Of a stretch of DNA of 64,000 bases, positions 43,627-52,956 are shown piece after piece. How positions within the stretch are numbered: the stretch's first letter is position 1; each line of letters begins with the position of its first letter. The translations under genes and the position numbers were made by a program. Under the pieces are notes generated by a model. It worked only from the letters and a program-made list of their open reading frames with translations, made no database searches and was not told the origin of the DNA. Where the stretch lies: positions 1,429,001-1,493,000 of the forward strand of contig NZ_CP071612.1 of NCBI RefSeq assembly GCF_017357245.1, written 5' to 3'. The DNA is from Rhizobium bangladeshense. Its GTDB lineage: Bacteria; Pseudomonadota; Alphaproteobacteria; Rhizobiales; Rhizobiaceae.

Positions 43627-45003
43627 CTACCGCTTGACCTCCCACGTCGTCACGCGCTCGCCTGTTGCGGCATCCTTGCCGTCCTTCAGCTGGATGCCCT
43701 TTGCCGTCAGCTCGTCGCGCATCTTGTCGGCCTCGGTGAAATTCTTCGCCCTGAGCATTTCGAGACGCATGGCGACCAGCGCATCGACCGCGGCTGCGAA
43801 CGCTTCGTCGATTTCGATTTTCTTCGGCAGCACCCCGAGAAGCGCCGCACTTGCCGCGAAGACGGCATCGTTGCCGGATTGCGCCAGCGCATGTAGCGCC
43901 TGCACGGCGGCGACTGTATTGAGGTCGTCCGCCAGCGCGGTCAGCACGCTGTCATCGGGCACGGCATCGCCGGCCTCCGTCGGCGGCCATTTGGCGAGCA
44001 GGCGTTCGGCCTCTTCCAGCCGCTTGATCGAGAAATCGATCGGCTCCCGATAGTGCGTCATAAGCATGGCAAGGCGCAGCACTTCGCCCGGCCATTTGCG
44101 GCCGCCGAAGGTTTCCGTATGCAGCAGCTCGTGGATTGTGACGAAATTGCCCTCCGACTTCGACATCTTGCGGCCCTCGACCTGCACGAAGCCGTTGTGC
44201 ATCCAGACATACGCCATCACCGAGGTTCCGTGGGCGCAGCGCGACTGGGCGATCTCGTTTTCATGATGCGGGAAGATAAGGTCCAGCCCGCCGCCGTGAA
44301 TGTCGAAGACATCGCCGAGATAGCGCCTGCTCATCGCGGAGCACTCGATATGCCAGCCGGGCCGGCCGCGGCCCCATGGGCTGTCCCAGCCGGGCTCGTT
44401 TTGACTCGACAGCTTCCAGAGCACAAAGTCGCCCGGGCTCTTCTTGTGTGCGTCGACGGCGACGCGGGCGCCGGCCTGCTGCTCATCGAGCGGCCGCTTC
44501 GAAAGCTGGCCGTAATCGGCCATCGATTTGGTGTCGAACAGCACTTCGCCTTCCGCCACATAGGCATGCCCGTTGCCGATCAGCTTCTCGATGATCACGA
44601 TCATCTCTGCGATATTGTCAGTGGCGCGCGGCTCGACATTCGGCTCCAGGCAACCGAGCTCGGTGACATCGGCGTGAAACTGCGTCTCGGTCTTTTCGGT
44701 GACGGCGCGGATCGCTTCGTTAAGCGGCAGGTGCGGATGATCTCTCAGCGCCCGCGCATTGATCTTGTCGTCGACGTCGGTGATGTTGCGGGCATAGGTG
44801 ACGTGATTTTCGCCATAGACATGGCGCAGCAGCCGGAACAGCACGTCGAAGACGATGACCGGCCGGGCATTGCCGATATGGGCGAAATCATAGACGGTGG
44901 GGCCGCAGACATACATGCGGACATTATCGGGATCGATCGGCGCAAAGACCGACTTTTCCCGCGTCAGCGTGTTGTACAGCTTCAGTTCCGGCGTGCGGCC
45001 CAT
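43627..45003 (-). CDS. cysS: Cysteinyl-tRNA synthetase
   Basis: Charges tRNA-Cys in the cytosol. The 458-aa class I enzyme has the HIGN version of the HIGH motif (residues 42-45), the zinc-binding Cys 33 in YVCGPTVYD, and KMSKSEGN. The sequences WHIECSAMS and [11 protein letters not shown], which hold further zinc ligands and active-site residues, are intact. Length and start are normal. It has its own promoter candidate and a long leader (about 155 bp). Confidence 0.97.
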   Translation of the reverse strand: MGRTPELKLYNTLTREKSVFAPIDPDNVRMYVCGPTVYDFAHIGNARPVIVFDVLFRLLRHVYGENHVTYARNITDVDDKINARALRDHPHLPLNEAIRAVTEKTETQFHADVTELGCLEPNVEPRATDNIAEMIVIIEKLIGNGHAYVAEGEVLFDTKSMADYGQLSKRPLDEQQAGARVAVDAHKKSPGDFVLWKLSSQNEPGWDSPWGRGRPGWHIECSAMSRRYLGDVFDIHGGGLDLIFPHHENEIAQSRCAHGTSVMAYVWMHNGFVQVEGRKMSKSEGNFVTIHELLHTETFGGRKWPGEVLRLAMLMTHYREPIDFSIKRLEEAERLLAKWPPTEAGDAVPDDSVLTALADDLNTVAAVQALHALAQSGNDAVFAASAALLGVLPKKIEIDEAFAAAVDALVAMRLEMLRAKNFTEADKMRDELTAKGIQLKDGKDAATGERVTTWEVKR

Positions 45004-45322
45004 TTCACTCTCCCAAATGCACGATCAGAAATATCGCGACCGGCAGGCCGGGGCGTTTCGCATCTTGACTATTGGGGAGACGAAAACGGCCAGGCCAGCG
45101 CGTGCGCTAGCGAATAATCTTTCCGCAGATAATGCAGATAACCGTTTTCATGCCGCGTTTTATGGCGCGGGAATGGCTTTTGGTCAAGAGGGGCGAGGAA
45201 GGATCGGCGGCAACTGGAGCGACCTATCCGGTGCGGTATGTCCCCGGAGACCCGTCTGCCATTTTCGTGGCGCAGATCGAGTATAGGTGCTTGGCATGCT
45301 GCTGAAAATACGGGAGGAATGA
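45004..45322. other. 319-bp divergent region between cysS and the lysozyme gene
   Basis: No gene is supported. It contains the cysS promoter candidate (45159-45188, minus strand). On the plus strand GGGAGGAA (about 45312-45319) is the ribosome site of the lysozyme gene. No clear plus-strand promoter was seen. Confidence 0.4.
45159..45188 (-). promoter_or_regulatory. Candidate cysS promoter
   Basis: Minus-strand CTTGAC (45188-45183), an 18-bp spacer and CATAAA (45164-45159). A perfect -35 and a fair -10. The leader to the cysS start would be about 150 bases. Confidence 0.5.
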
Positions 45323-46072
45323 GTGGGGAGCGTTGTCGGTGGACGATTCGGTGCGGCTGCAATTCTGGTGGTCGCATTCGCCGCATATTTCGCATACGAT
45401 TTCGGCATGCTTCGCTTCAACAATCCGTCCTTATCGCGCTATCCGATCCAAGGCATCGATGTCAGCCATCACCAGGGCGACATCGATTGGAAGACGGTGG
45501 CCGCGCAGCCGAGCGTTCGCTTCGCGATCATGAAGGCGACCGAAGGCGGTGACCACAAGGATTCCAGGTTCGCCGAGAACTGGCAGCGTGCCGGAGATGC
45601 AGGAGTGGTGAGGGGCGCCTACCATTTTTTCACTTTCTGCCGTCCGGGCAAGGATCAGGCGCAGAATTTTCTGGCGACGGTGCCGAAGGCGCCGCAAACC
45701 CTGCCGATCGCAATCGATCTGGAATTTGTCGGCAATTGCAACAAGGTCCCGACGGTCGAGGAAATGGCGACGGAGGTGAATGCCTTCGTCACAGAGCTGA
45801 AAGACACCTTTCCGGAAAAGCCGATCTTCTACGTCACGCAGGAATTCTTCGATCAATATCTGAAGGGCAATGAGGCCCGGTTCCCCGAGCATTACCTTTG
45901 GCTGCGAAGCGTGTTCAAGGAACCGGCGCAGGAAGGCTGCAGTCGTTGGTCGATCTGGCAATTTGCCGACAACGGCGCCGTGGACGGCATTCGGGGAGCG
46001 GTGGACCTCAATGTCCAATGCCCTTCGGAAACAGGCTTCGCAGATCTGTTCCCTGCCGTTGCTGCAAACTGA
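45323..46072 (+). CDS. GH25 lysozyme-like glycosyl hydrolase
   Basis: A 249-aa protein with one N-terminal membrane segment (about residues 9-27), then a glycosyl hydrolase family 25 domain: GIDVSHHQGDIDW (catalytic-site Asp), FAIMKATEGG, YHFFTFCRPGKDQAQNFL, IAIDLEF (catalytic Asp/Glu pair) and WSIWQFADNGAVDGI. Such enzymes cut the beta-1,4 bond of peptidoglycan, here probably in the periplasm. The start is GTG 45323 with GGAGG 5 bases upstream. Its stop is followed directly by a RIME-like repeat. Confidence 0.9.
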   Translation: MGSVVGGRFGAAAILVVAFAAYFAYDFGMLRFNNPSLSRYPIQGIDVSHHQGDIDWKTVAAQPSVRFAIMKATEGGDHKDSRFAENWQRAGDAGVVRGAYHFFTFCRPGKDQAQNFLATVPKAPQTLPIAIDLEFVGNCNKVPTVEEMATEVNAFVTELKDTFPEKPIFYVTQEFFDQYLKGNEARFPEHYLWLRSVFKEPAQEGCSRWSIWQFADNGAVDGIRGAVDLNVQCPSETGFADLFPAVAAN

Positions 46073-46080
46073 GGCGCGGG

Positions 46081-46180
46081 ACCAAGTCGCGCAAAAGCGT
46101 GCAACGGTTTTGCGTCGGCGACACGCGCGAAAACGAAACCTGAAGCGCGACGAGCAATCTGAGGATCGAAACGCGCTTTG
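46081..46180 (+). repeat. RIME1-like palindromic repeat, copy D (full length)
   Basis: GTCGCGCAAAAGCGTGCAAC, then TTTTGCG at 46108-46114 pairs with CGCAAAA (46090-46096). The 3' half reads CTGAAGCGCGACGAGCAATC and AACGCGCTTTGG, corresponding to copies B and C. It fills the space between the lysozyme gene and the SDR stop at 46183, both genes pointing into it. Confidence 0.8.
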
Positions 46181-46182
46181 GC

Positions 46183-46923
46183 CTATTCCGGCAGGCGGTA
46201 ATCGGCGAGCTTGTTTTCCCGTACGATGTACAGCTTGCCCGTCTCTGTCACGCCGGGGCCTAGCAGCGGCAGGATCGCCTTGGCGACCTCGGAGGGATGC
46301 GGCAGCGTCTGCGGATCTTCGCCGGGGACCGCCTGCGCCCGCATGGCCGTGCGGGTCGCGCCCGGATCGACGCTGGTGATGCGCAACGCCGTCGACCGCG
46401 TCTCGCCGGCCCAGGTGCGCGCCAGCGCCTCGACGGCGGCCTTCGACGCGGAATAGGCGCCCCAGAAGGGACGGCACTTATGCGCGGCCCCTGAAGACAG
46501 GATTACGGCGCGGCCCGCATCCGAGCGGGCGAGCAACGGATCGACCGAGCGGATCAGCCGCCATGTGGCCGTCACGTTGATCGTCATCACCTTCTCGAAC
46601 ACCTTCGCCTCGATATGGCCGATCGGAGAAATGACGCCGAGCACGCCGGCATTGGCGACGAGGATGTCGAGCTTGCCCCAGCGCTCGAAGATCGAGCCGC
46701 CGAGCGCGTCGATCGCATTCATGTCGGCAAGGTCGAAGGGCACGAGGGTCGCGCTGCCGCCGACGGCTTTGATCGCATCGTCGAGGTCCTCAAGCCCGCC
46801 AACCGTGCGCGCGCAGGCGATGACATGGGCGCCGGCTTTGGCAAGTTCCAGGGCTGTGAAGTAGCCGATGCCGCGCGACGCACCGGTGACGAGTGCGATC
46901 CTGCCCTCAAGATTGATGTTCAT
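46183..46923 (-). CDS. Short-chain dehydrogenase/reductase
   Basis: A 246-aa Rossmann-fold oxidoreductase: nucleotide motif TGASRGIG (residues 14-21), NAG motif LVANAGVLG, and the catalytic Ser with YSASK (Tyr/Lys). Substrate not predictable. It lies 78 bp after purF on the same strand and is likely the last gene of that unit. Start ATG 46923 chosen because the upstream in-frame extension lacks the usual SDR N-terminus. Confidence 0.9.
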   Translation of the reverse strand: MNINLEGRIALVTGASRGIGYFTALELAKAGAHVIACARTVGGLEDLDDAIKAVGGSATLVPFDLADMNAIDALGGSIFERWGKLDILVANAGVLGVISPIGHIEAKVFEKVMTINVTATWRLIRSVDPLLARSDAGRAVILSSGAAHKCRPFWGAYSASKAAVEALARTWAGETRSTALRITSVDPGATRTAMRAQAVPGEDPQTLPHPSEVAKAILPLLGPGVTETGKLYIVRENKLADYRLPE

Positions 46924-47001
46924 CTGTCCGGTTCCGGATTTGCTTGCGAAGGTGAGGGGCGCAATAGGCCCCTCGGAAGCGAAAGTCAAAGCGGCAGCGG
47001 C

Positions 47002-48492
47002 TCAGCCGTTGCTGGCAAGCATCGAAAGCTTGTTGCCCATGGACTCGCCGTTTTTGTCGAGCAGCCGGGTCGGATAGTCACCGGTGAAGTAGTGGTCGGT
47101 GAACTGCGGGCGGGCCGGGTTGCGGTCCTCGCTGCCGACGGCGCGGTAAAGCCCGTTGATCGACAGGAAGGCAAGCGAATCCGCGCCGATATATTTGGCC
47201 ATGGCTTCGACGTCGGCATACTGGTTGGCGAGAAGCTTGTCGGCGTCCGGTGTGTCGATGCCATAGAAATCCGGGAAGAAGATCATCGGGCTTGCGACGC
47301 GGATATGGACCTCGCGCGCACCGGCCTCGCGGATCATCTGAACGATCTTCAGCGACGTCGTGCCGCGCACGATGGAATCATCCACCAGCACGACGCGTTT
47401 GCCTTCGATCATCGCACGGTTGGCGGAATGCTTCAGCTTGACGCCGAAGGCGCGGATCTGCTGCGTCGGCTCGATAAAGGTGCGGCCGACATAGTGGTTG
47501 CGGATGATGCCGTATTCGAAGGGGATGCCGCTTTCCTGCGCATAGCCGAGCGCTGCGGGCGTGCCCCCGTCCGGCACGGGCACGACGACATCGGCATCGA
47601 CAGGCGATTCTTTGGCGAGATTCATGCCCATGTTCTTGCGCGTCGTATAGACGTTGCGGCCGCCGACCACTGAATCCGGGCGGGCGAAGTAGACATATTC
47701 GAACAGGCAGAGACGTTCCGGCTGCGGCTTGCTGGGCTTGCGGGCATCGATGCTGATCGAGCCGTCAGGCTGGATTTCGCAGATGATGACCTCACCGTTT
47801 TCGACGTCGCGGATGAATTTGGCGCCGATGATGTCGAGCGCGCAGGTTTCCGAGCAGAATATCGGCTTGCCGTCCAGCTCTCCCATCACAAGCGGACGGA
47901 TGCCGGTGGGATCGCGCGCGGCAATCAGCTTCGTGCGGGTCATGGCAAGCATCGAATAGCCGCCTTCCATCTGGCGGATGGCGTCGATGAATCGGTCGGA
48001 GGTGGAAGCGTGGCGGGAGCGGGCGATGAGATGCAGGACGACCTCGGTATCGGAGGTCGACTGACAGATGGCGCCGGTTGCGATAATCTGGCGGCGCAGC
48101 GTTAGGCCATTGGTGAAATTGCCGTTGTGGGCAATGGCGATGCCGCCTTCTTCCAGCTCGGCAAACAGCGGCTGCACGTTGCGCATCGCCACTTCGCCTG
48201 TCGTGGAGTAGCGCGTGTGACCGATCGCTATGCTGCCGGGAAGGCGGGCGAGGGTCATCGGATTTGTATAGTGGTCGCCGACAAGGCCCATATGGCGCTC
48301 CTGATAGAAGCGCTTGCCGTCGAAGGAGACGATGCCGGCAGCTTCCTGTCCGCGGTGCTGCAGGGCATGCAGGCCGAGAGCCGTCAGTGCCGCGGCATCG
48401 GGATGTCCCAGAATTCCGAAAACGCCGCATTCCTCATGCAGCGTATCTCCGTCGAGCGGATCGTCGGTCGGGAAGGAATCGGACTGGTTCAT
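47002..48492 (-). CDS. purF: Amidophosphoribosyltransferase
   Basis: First step of de novo purine synthesis: PRPP plus glutamine to phosphoribosylamine. The 496-aa protein has an N-terminal glutaminase domain whose nucleophile Cys 22 follows a 21-residue propeptide (HEECGVFGI); the propeptide must be removed. The PRPP-binding motif VVLVDDSIVRGTT and the PRTase domain are intact. Preceded by a candidate promoter and a leader with two hairpins. Downstream is an SDR gene. Confidence 0.96.
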   Translation of the reverse strand: MNQSDSFPTDDPLDGDTLHEECGVFGILGHPDAAALTALGLHALQHRGQEAAGIVSFDGKRFYQERHMGLVGDHYTNPMTLARLPGSIAIGHTRYSTTGEVAMRNVQPLFAELEEGGIAIAHNGNFTNGLTLRRQIIATGAICQSTSDTEVVLHLIARSRHASTSDRFIDAIRQMEGGYSMLAMTRTKLIAARDPTGIRPLVMGELDGKPIFCSETCALDIIGAKFIRDVENGEVIICEIQPDGSISIDARKPSKPQPERLCLFEYVYFARPDSVVGGRNVYTTRKNMGMNLAKESPVDADVVVPVPDGGTPAALGYAQESGIPFEYGIIRNHYVGRTFIEPTQQIRAFGVKLKHSANRAMIEGKRVVLVDDSIVRGTTSLKIVQMIREAGAREVHIRVASPMIFFPDFYGIDTPDADKLLANQYADVEAMAKYIGADSLAFLSINGLYRAVGSEDRNPARPQFTDHYFTGDYPTRLLDKNGESMGNKLSMLASNG

Positions 48493-48600
48493 TTCTGCGG
48501 GCCTCTGCTCTCACAAGAATTGATCGGCATTACCAAAAGCACCATACCGGAATTCTCGCAGGTTTCCGATAACTTCGTGCTGAACGACATCTGCTTTCAA

Positions 48601-48660
48601 AGCCGGTCGCCGGCTCTGAAACGGCTTAGGTCCGGCGGAGCTGGAATGCCCGGCCGGACC
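48601..48660 (-). promoter_or_regulatory. Two hairpins in the purF leader
   Basis: GGTCCGGC (48629-48636) / GCCGGACC (48653-48660), an 8-bp stem with a 16-base loop, and AGCCGG-TCG-CCGGCT (48601-48615). Both lie between the candidate purF promoter and the start codon, in an otherwise gene-free 231-bp space. Neither matches a riboswitch I know. Confidence 0.5.
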
Positions 48661-48679
48661 CTTATTTCACGTCCCGCTC

Positions 48680-48708
48680 AAATGGCAATTGCCGAAAGGC
48701 GAGTCAAG
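48680..48708 (-). promoter_or_regulatory. Candidate purF promoter
   Basis: Minus-strand CTTGAC (48708-48703), a 17-bp spacer, then CCATTT (48685-48680). It lies directly after the cvpA stop, so purF can be transcribed separately with a leader of about 180 bases. Confidence 0.5.
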
Positions 48709-48723
48709 CTGCTGAGCACTGCG

Positions 48724-49341
48724 TCAATTCGCCGGCTGCTGTGCGCCACCTGCAGGTGTGTCGTCCGCGGGCGCTTGATCGGTCGCCGGCGGCGTGGCGC
48801 CTTGGCTGCCCTGCTCCGGCGACTGCATCTTATCACGGAAGCTCGCCTGTATCATCTCGGCGAATTGCTCCGGCAGCACCGCCTTCAGCCTCACGACCAT
48901 CGAATCCAGGAAGGGCTTCGACTTGGCCTCGTTGACCCAGATTGGCCGGTGTTCGACATCGACGAGCCAGTTCCAGAAGGCGACGGCGACGACCATCAGC
49001 AGCAGGCCGCGGGCCGCGCCGAACAGGAAGCCGAGCGTGCGGTCGAGGGCGCCGATGCGGCTGTCGATGATGAAATCGGCGATCTTCATGGTTATGAAGG
49101 AGATGACGATCAGCGCGATCAGGAAGACGACTGCTGCCGATCCGGCGATCGCGATGCGGTCGTCATCGGTGTACTGCTTCGCATAGGGCAGCAGGTACGG
49201 ATAGAGATAGTAGGCGGCGGCGGCCGAACCGCCCCAGCTTGCGATCGAAAGGATCTCGCGCGAAAAGCCGCGGACCATCGCCAGCACGGCGGAGAAGAGC
49301 ACGACGCCGATGACAATACCGTCGAAAATCGTAATGGGCAT
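48724..49341 (-). CDS. cvpA: CvpA-family inner-membrane protein
   Basis: A 205-aa protein with four hydrophobic helices (IFDGIVIGVVLFSAVLAMV; about 60-80; IGALDRTLGFLFGAARGLLL near 95-115) and an acidic, Pro/Gln-rich cytoplasmic tail. CvpA-type proteins lie next to purF in many bacteria and affect colicin V export and envelope stress; the biochemical role is unknown. Start ATG 49341; gap of 89 bp to radA. Confidence 0.9.
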   Translation of the reverse strand: MPITIFDGIVIGVVLFSAVLAMVRGFSREILSIASWGGSAAAAYYLYPYLLPYAKQYTDDDRIAIAGSAAVVFLIALIVISFITMKIADFIIDSRIGALDRTLGFLFGAARGLLLMVVAVAFWNWLVDVEHRPIWVNEAKSKPFLDSMVVRLKAVLPEQFAEMIQASFRDKMQSPEQGSQGATPPATDQAPADDTPAGGAQQPAN

Positions 49342-49430
49342 GTAAATTCAACTCCAGGACTGCCGCTCGGCGGCCGTGTCGCGCCTATCGTGTGCCTCCT
49401 ATATCATCACCGTTCCCGGCAATGAAAGGA

Positions 49431-50834
49431 TCAATCCTCGTCTTCCACACGTAGCGCCCCCTTCGAGCCGGCGATGCGCGCGACCAGATCCGGCAGGCTT
49501 TCGACCTCGCTCCACCGCCCACCGGAACCCTTCGGCAGCTCGGCGGAGGCGGAAGGAAGCAGCGCTGCGGAAAAGCCCAGCTTCTCGGCTTCCTTGAGGC
49601 GCTGGGCGGTGTGCGCAACCGGCCGGATAGCGCCCGACAGGCTGACTTCGCCGAAATAGACGCAATCGGCGGGAAGGGCAATACCGGCGAGCGAGGAAAC
49701 CAGCGCCGAGGCGACGGCCAGATCCGCCGCCGGCTCGGAAATGCGGTAACCGCCGGCGATGTTGAGATAGACGTCGTGCTGGCCGAGTCTGACGCCGCAA
49801 TGGGCCTCCAGCACGGCCAGGATCATCGACAGCCGGGCCGAGTCCCAGCCGACCACAGCGCGCCGGGGCGTGCCGAGCGAAGTCGGCGCCACCAGCGCCT
49901 GCACCTCGACGAGCACGGGCCGCGTGCCCTCCATGCCGGCGAAGACGGCAGCACCGGGGGATTTTTCGTTGCGCTCGCCGAGGAAGAGCTCGGAGGGATT
50001 GGCGACCTCGCGCAGTCCTTTGTCGGACATTTCGAAGACGCCGATCTCGTCGGTCGGGCCGAAGCGGTTCTTGACCGTGCGCAGGATCCGGTAGTGATGG
50101 CCGCGGTCGCCTTCGAAATAGAGCACCGCATCGACCATGTGCTCGACGACGCGCGGCCCGGCGATCTGCCCATCCTTGGTGACATGTCCGACGAGCACCA
50201 TGGCGGCTCCCGTCTGTTTGGCAAAACGGATCATCGACTGGACGCCGGTGCGCACCTGCGTCACCGTTCCCGGTGCGGATTCGGCGAGTTCGCTCCACAG
50301 CGTCTGGATCGAATCGATAATGACGAGATCAGGCCGTTTGCCTTCGGCGAGCGTCGCCAGAATATCCTCGACATTGGTTTCGGCCGCCAGCATCACGTCG
50401 GTATCGGCAGCGGCAAGACGCTGTGCCCGCAGACGGACCTGCGCCACCGCTTCCTCGCCGGAGACATAGATGATCTTATGACCACGCCGCGCAAGAGCGG
50501 CGGCGGCCTGCATCAGCAGCGTCGATTTGCCGATGCCGGGATCGCCGCCGATCAGCACCGCCGAGCCGCGCACGAAGCCGCCGCCGAGTGCCCGGTCGAG
50601 CTCCGACATGGCGGTATGGATTCGCGGCGCTTCCTCGATCTCGCCCGAAAGCGCCGTCAGCGTCACCGGCCGGCCCTTCTTCGGCGTCTTGCCGGGCCCG
50701 GAACCGATTCCGCCCATCGGGTCTTCCTCGACAATCGTATTCCACTCGCCGCAATTGTCGCATTTGCCGGCCCAGCGGTTATGAACCGCACCGCAATTCT
50801 GGCAGATGAACTGTGTCCTGGCCTTCGCCATCAA
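49431..50834 (-). CDS. radA: DNA repair protein RadA
   Basis: A 467-aa RecA-related ATPase that drives branch migration in recombination. The N-terminal zinc finger is CQNC-x10-CDNC (Cys 11, 14, 25, 28). The Walker A is GGDPGIGKSTL, followed by the RadA-specific KNRFG motif (TVKNRFGPTDEIGVFEM) and the C-terminal Lon protease-like domain. Two adjacent ATGs, 50834 and 50831, are both possible. No damage seen. Confidence 0.95.
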   Translation of the reverse strand: MMAKARTQFICQNCGAVHNRWAGKCDNCGEWNTIVEEDPMGGIGSGPGKTPKKGRPVTLTALSGEIEEAPRIHTAMSELDRALGGGFVRGSAVLIGGDPGIGKSTLLMQAAAALARRGHKIIYVSGEEAVAQVRLRAQRLAAADTDVMLAAETNVEDILATLAEGKRPDLVIIDSIQTLWSELAESAPGTVTQVRTGVQSMIRFAKQTGAAMVLVGHVTKDGQIAGPRVVEHMVDAVLYFEGDRGHHYRILRTVKNRFGPTDEIGVFEMSDKGLREVANPSELFLGERNEKSPGAAVFAGMEGTRPVLVEVQALVAPTSLGTPRRAVVGWDSARLSMILAVLEAHCGVRLGQHDVYLNIAGGYRISEPAADLAVASALVSSLAGIALPADCVYFGEVSLSGAIRPVAHTAQRLKEAEKLGFSAALLPSASAELPKGSGGRWSEVESLPDLVARIAGSKGALRVEDED

Positions 50835-50996
50835 TCTTTCTTTCAGTCGCGTTCCACAGATGAAGCCGTCGAGAGCTTCATCGAATCATTATCGTGCCTG
50901 AGATAATGGCTATCGGGACGGATCAAAACTAATGATTTCCCCATCAGCCTTCGCCGTGCCTATGCTTTTCGCCTCTGATCATCAGAACGGTGGAAG

Positions 50997-51632
50997 ATGT
51001 TCGACTATTCGCTTGCGCACTGGCTTGCATTTCTGTCGGCGGCGGTTTTGCTCAACCTTTCGCCGGGCCCGGACATAGCCTTCATTCTCGGCCACACGAT
51101 GAGAGGCGGGAAACGCGCCGGTTTCTCCGCACTGTTCGGCGTCTGGTCAGGCGCCTGCCTGCATGTTCTGATGGCGGCACTGGGCCTTTCCGCCGTGCTT
51201 GCCGCCTCTGCCTTCGCTTTTTCCGCGGTCAAATGGCTCGGCGCCGCCTACCTTGTCTGGCTGGGCATTCAGGCTCTGTGCGCCAGCGGCGATAGTGGCC
51301 TGATAAGCGCATCTGGTGGGGAAATGCCGGCCGCAAGGATCTATCGCCAGGGAATCCTGGTGTCTCTGCTCAATCCGAAAGTGGCGATATTCTTCCTGGC
51401 ATTCCTGCCGCAATTCGTGGTGGAGGGGGCAGGGCCTGCATGGGCGCAGCTCATGCTTCATGGCGGGCTCATCATCGCCGTCGCCGCCTTCATTGAACCG
51501 CCGCTCGTGCTTCTTGGCGGGCGCCTTGCAGACGCGCTCAGGCATAACCAGAAGATCGAGCGATGGCTCGATCGCGGCCTGGGCGCGGTGTTCGTGGCGC
51601 TCGGTGTGCGCCTTGCCCTGAGTAGCCGATGA
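50997..51632 (+). CDS. LysE-family amino-acid exporter
   Basis: A 211-aa inner-membrane translocator with about six helices. The LysE/RhtB signature LNLSPGPDIAFILGHTMRGGK is at residues 19-39 (two overlapping pieces, LNLSPGPDIAF and GHTMRGGKRAG), plus LLNPKVAIFFLAFLPQF. It exports amino acids or related compounds, substrate unknown. The only plus-strand gene between radA and alr. Convergent with alr, 9 bp apart. Confidence 0.92.
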   Translation: MFDYSLAHWLAFLSAAVLLNLSPGPDIAFILGHTMRGGKRAGFSALFGVWSGACLHVLMAALGLSAVLAASAFAFSAVKWLGAAYLVWLGIQALCASGDSGLISASGGEMPAARIYRQGILVSLLNPKVAIFFLAFLPQFVVEGAGPAWAQLMLHGGLIIAVAAFIEPPLVLLGGRLADALRHNQKIERWLDRGLGAVFVALGVRLALSSR

Positions 51633-51641
51633 TTGCCAGGC

Positions 51642-52805
51642 TTACTCTTCGGTGATGTAGCGCCGTTCGTGGCGCAGCCCCATGCTGGTGAGGATCTCGT
51701 ATCCGATCGTGCCCGCCGCCCGCGCCACTTCATCCACAGGCATGTTCTTTCCGAACAGTTCGACATAATCGCCCGCGCGCACGGCGTTCTCGGGCAGGTC
51801 GGTGACATCGAAGATCGTCAGGTCCATGGTAATCCGGCCGGCAACCGGCACCTTATGTCCGGCGATGAAGCCTTGTCCTCCTTGCGGCACCGCCTGGCGC
51901 AGAGGCACGCCGCCGCTCGATTGGCTGCGCATATAACCGTCGGCGTAGCCGGCTGAGACGATCGCCAGTCGGCTGTCGCGGCGAAGCTGCAGTGCCCGCC
52001 CGTAGCTGACGGTCTCGCCGGCCTCGACGGTGCGCACCTGGATGACACGCGCTTCGGCGGTTGCGACCGGCCGCATCGGGTTGGCCATGCCGCAGACCGC
52101 TTCGCCGCCGTAAAGCGATATGCCCGGCCGGGTCAGGTCGAAATGATAATCCTCGCCGAGAAAGACGCCGGCCGAGGCGGCAAGACTTGCATCGATGCCT
52201 TCATAGGCGGCGGTAACCCTGCGGAATGATTCGAGTTGCCGGCGGTTCATCGCATGGCTGGGATCGTCGCTGCAGGCGAGATGACTCATGATGAGCACTG
52301 GCGCGAAGCTTGCCGGCCGCGAGACGTCGTCGGCGAGTGCAAAGGCATCGTCCATGTGCAGCCCCAGCCGATTGAAGCCGGTATCGACATGCAGCGCGCA
52401 GGGGTAATCCCCGTAATCGGCAAGCACCGCCATCCAGAAGGCGAGCTGTTCGTCGGAGGAAATCACCGGCACCAGATCATGGTCGAAGAACCGCCGTTCC
52501 GTGCCCGGCCATATGCCGGAGAGTACGAAGATGCGCGCCTCGGGCGCATAGAGGCGAAGCGTGACGCCCTCATCGACGGTCGCGACGAAGAAATCCCGGG
52601 CGCCGGCAAGGTATAGCGCTTCGCCGGCATCCTCGATGCCCATGCCATAGGCATCCGCCTTGACGACGGCTGCGGCGCGCGCTGCACCCGAGCGCCGCGC
52701 CATGTCGCGCCAGTTTTCCGTGAGTGCGCTCAGATCGACGGTCAGCCGCAGGCCTGCGGAAGTGAAAAGATCGTCGTCTTCGGAGGGGATTGGAAAATCT
52801 GTCAT
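51642..52805 (-). CDS. alr: Alanine racemase
   Basis: Interconverts L- and D-alanine for peptidoglycan, PLP-dependent. In the 387-aa protein the PLP lysine is Lys 49 in AVVKADAYGMG; the second-base Tyr lies in GETVSYGRALQ, and LTRPGISLYGG and AGRITMDLTIFDVTDL are conserved. The start ATG 52805 is preferred over an upstream ATG at 52892, which adds nonconserved residues. In related genomes dnaB, alr and radA are usually neighbours on one strand; here plus-strand genes lie on both sides of alr. Confidence 0.94.
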   Translation of the reverse strand: MTDFPIPSEDDDLFTSAGLRLTVDLSALTENWRDMARRSGAARAAAVVKADAYGMGIEDAGEALYLAGARDFFVATVDEGVTLRLYAPEARIFVLSGIWPGTERRFFDHDLVPVISSDEQLAFWMAVLADYGDYPCALHVDTGFNRLGLHMDDAFALADDVSRPASFAPVLIMSHLACSDDPSHAMNRRQLESFRRVTAAYEGIDASLAASAGVFLGEDYHFDLTRPGISLYGGEAVCGMANPMRPVATAEARVIQVRTVEAGETVSYGRALQLRRDSRLAIVSAGYADGYMRSQSSGGVPLRQAVPQGGQGFIAGHKVPVAGRITMDLTIFDVTDLPENAVRAGDYVELFGKNMPVDEVARAAGTIGYEILTSMGLRHERRYITEE

Positions 52806-52956
52806 GAGTCGCCGTGAAGAAATGAAAGGAGCTGCCTCGCCCAGTCTAGAGAGCATTGTGGCCGAGGAAAAGCGCAGGCGGTCACATATCACCTTTGCCT
52901 ATCGTACGATCACTTTTGTTCAAGACGGACGCAGGCTTCCGCGTTAATTTAGGCGG

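Noticed and set aside
48127..49425. Plus-strand frame of 432 codons across purF, its leader and cvpA
   Set aside because: Runs over two real genes in the other direction and lacks any recognised feature.
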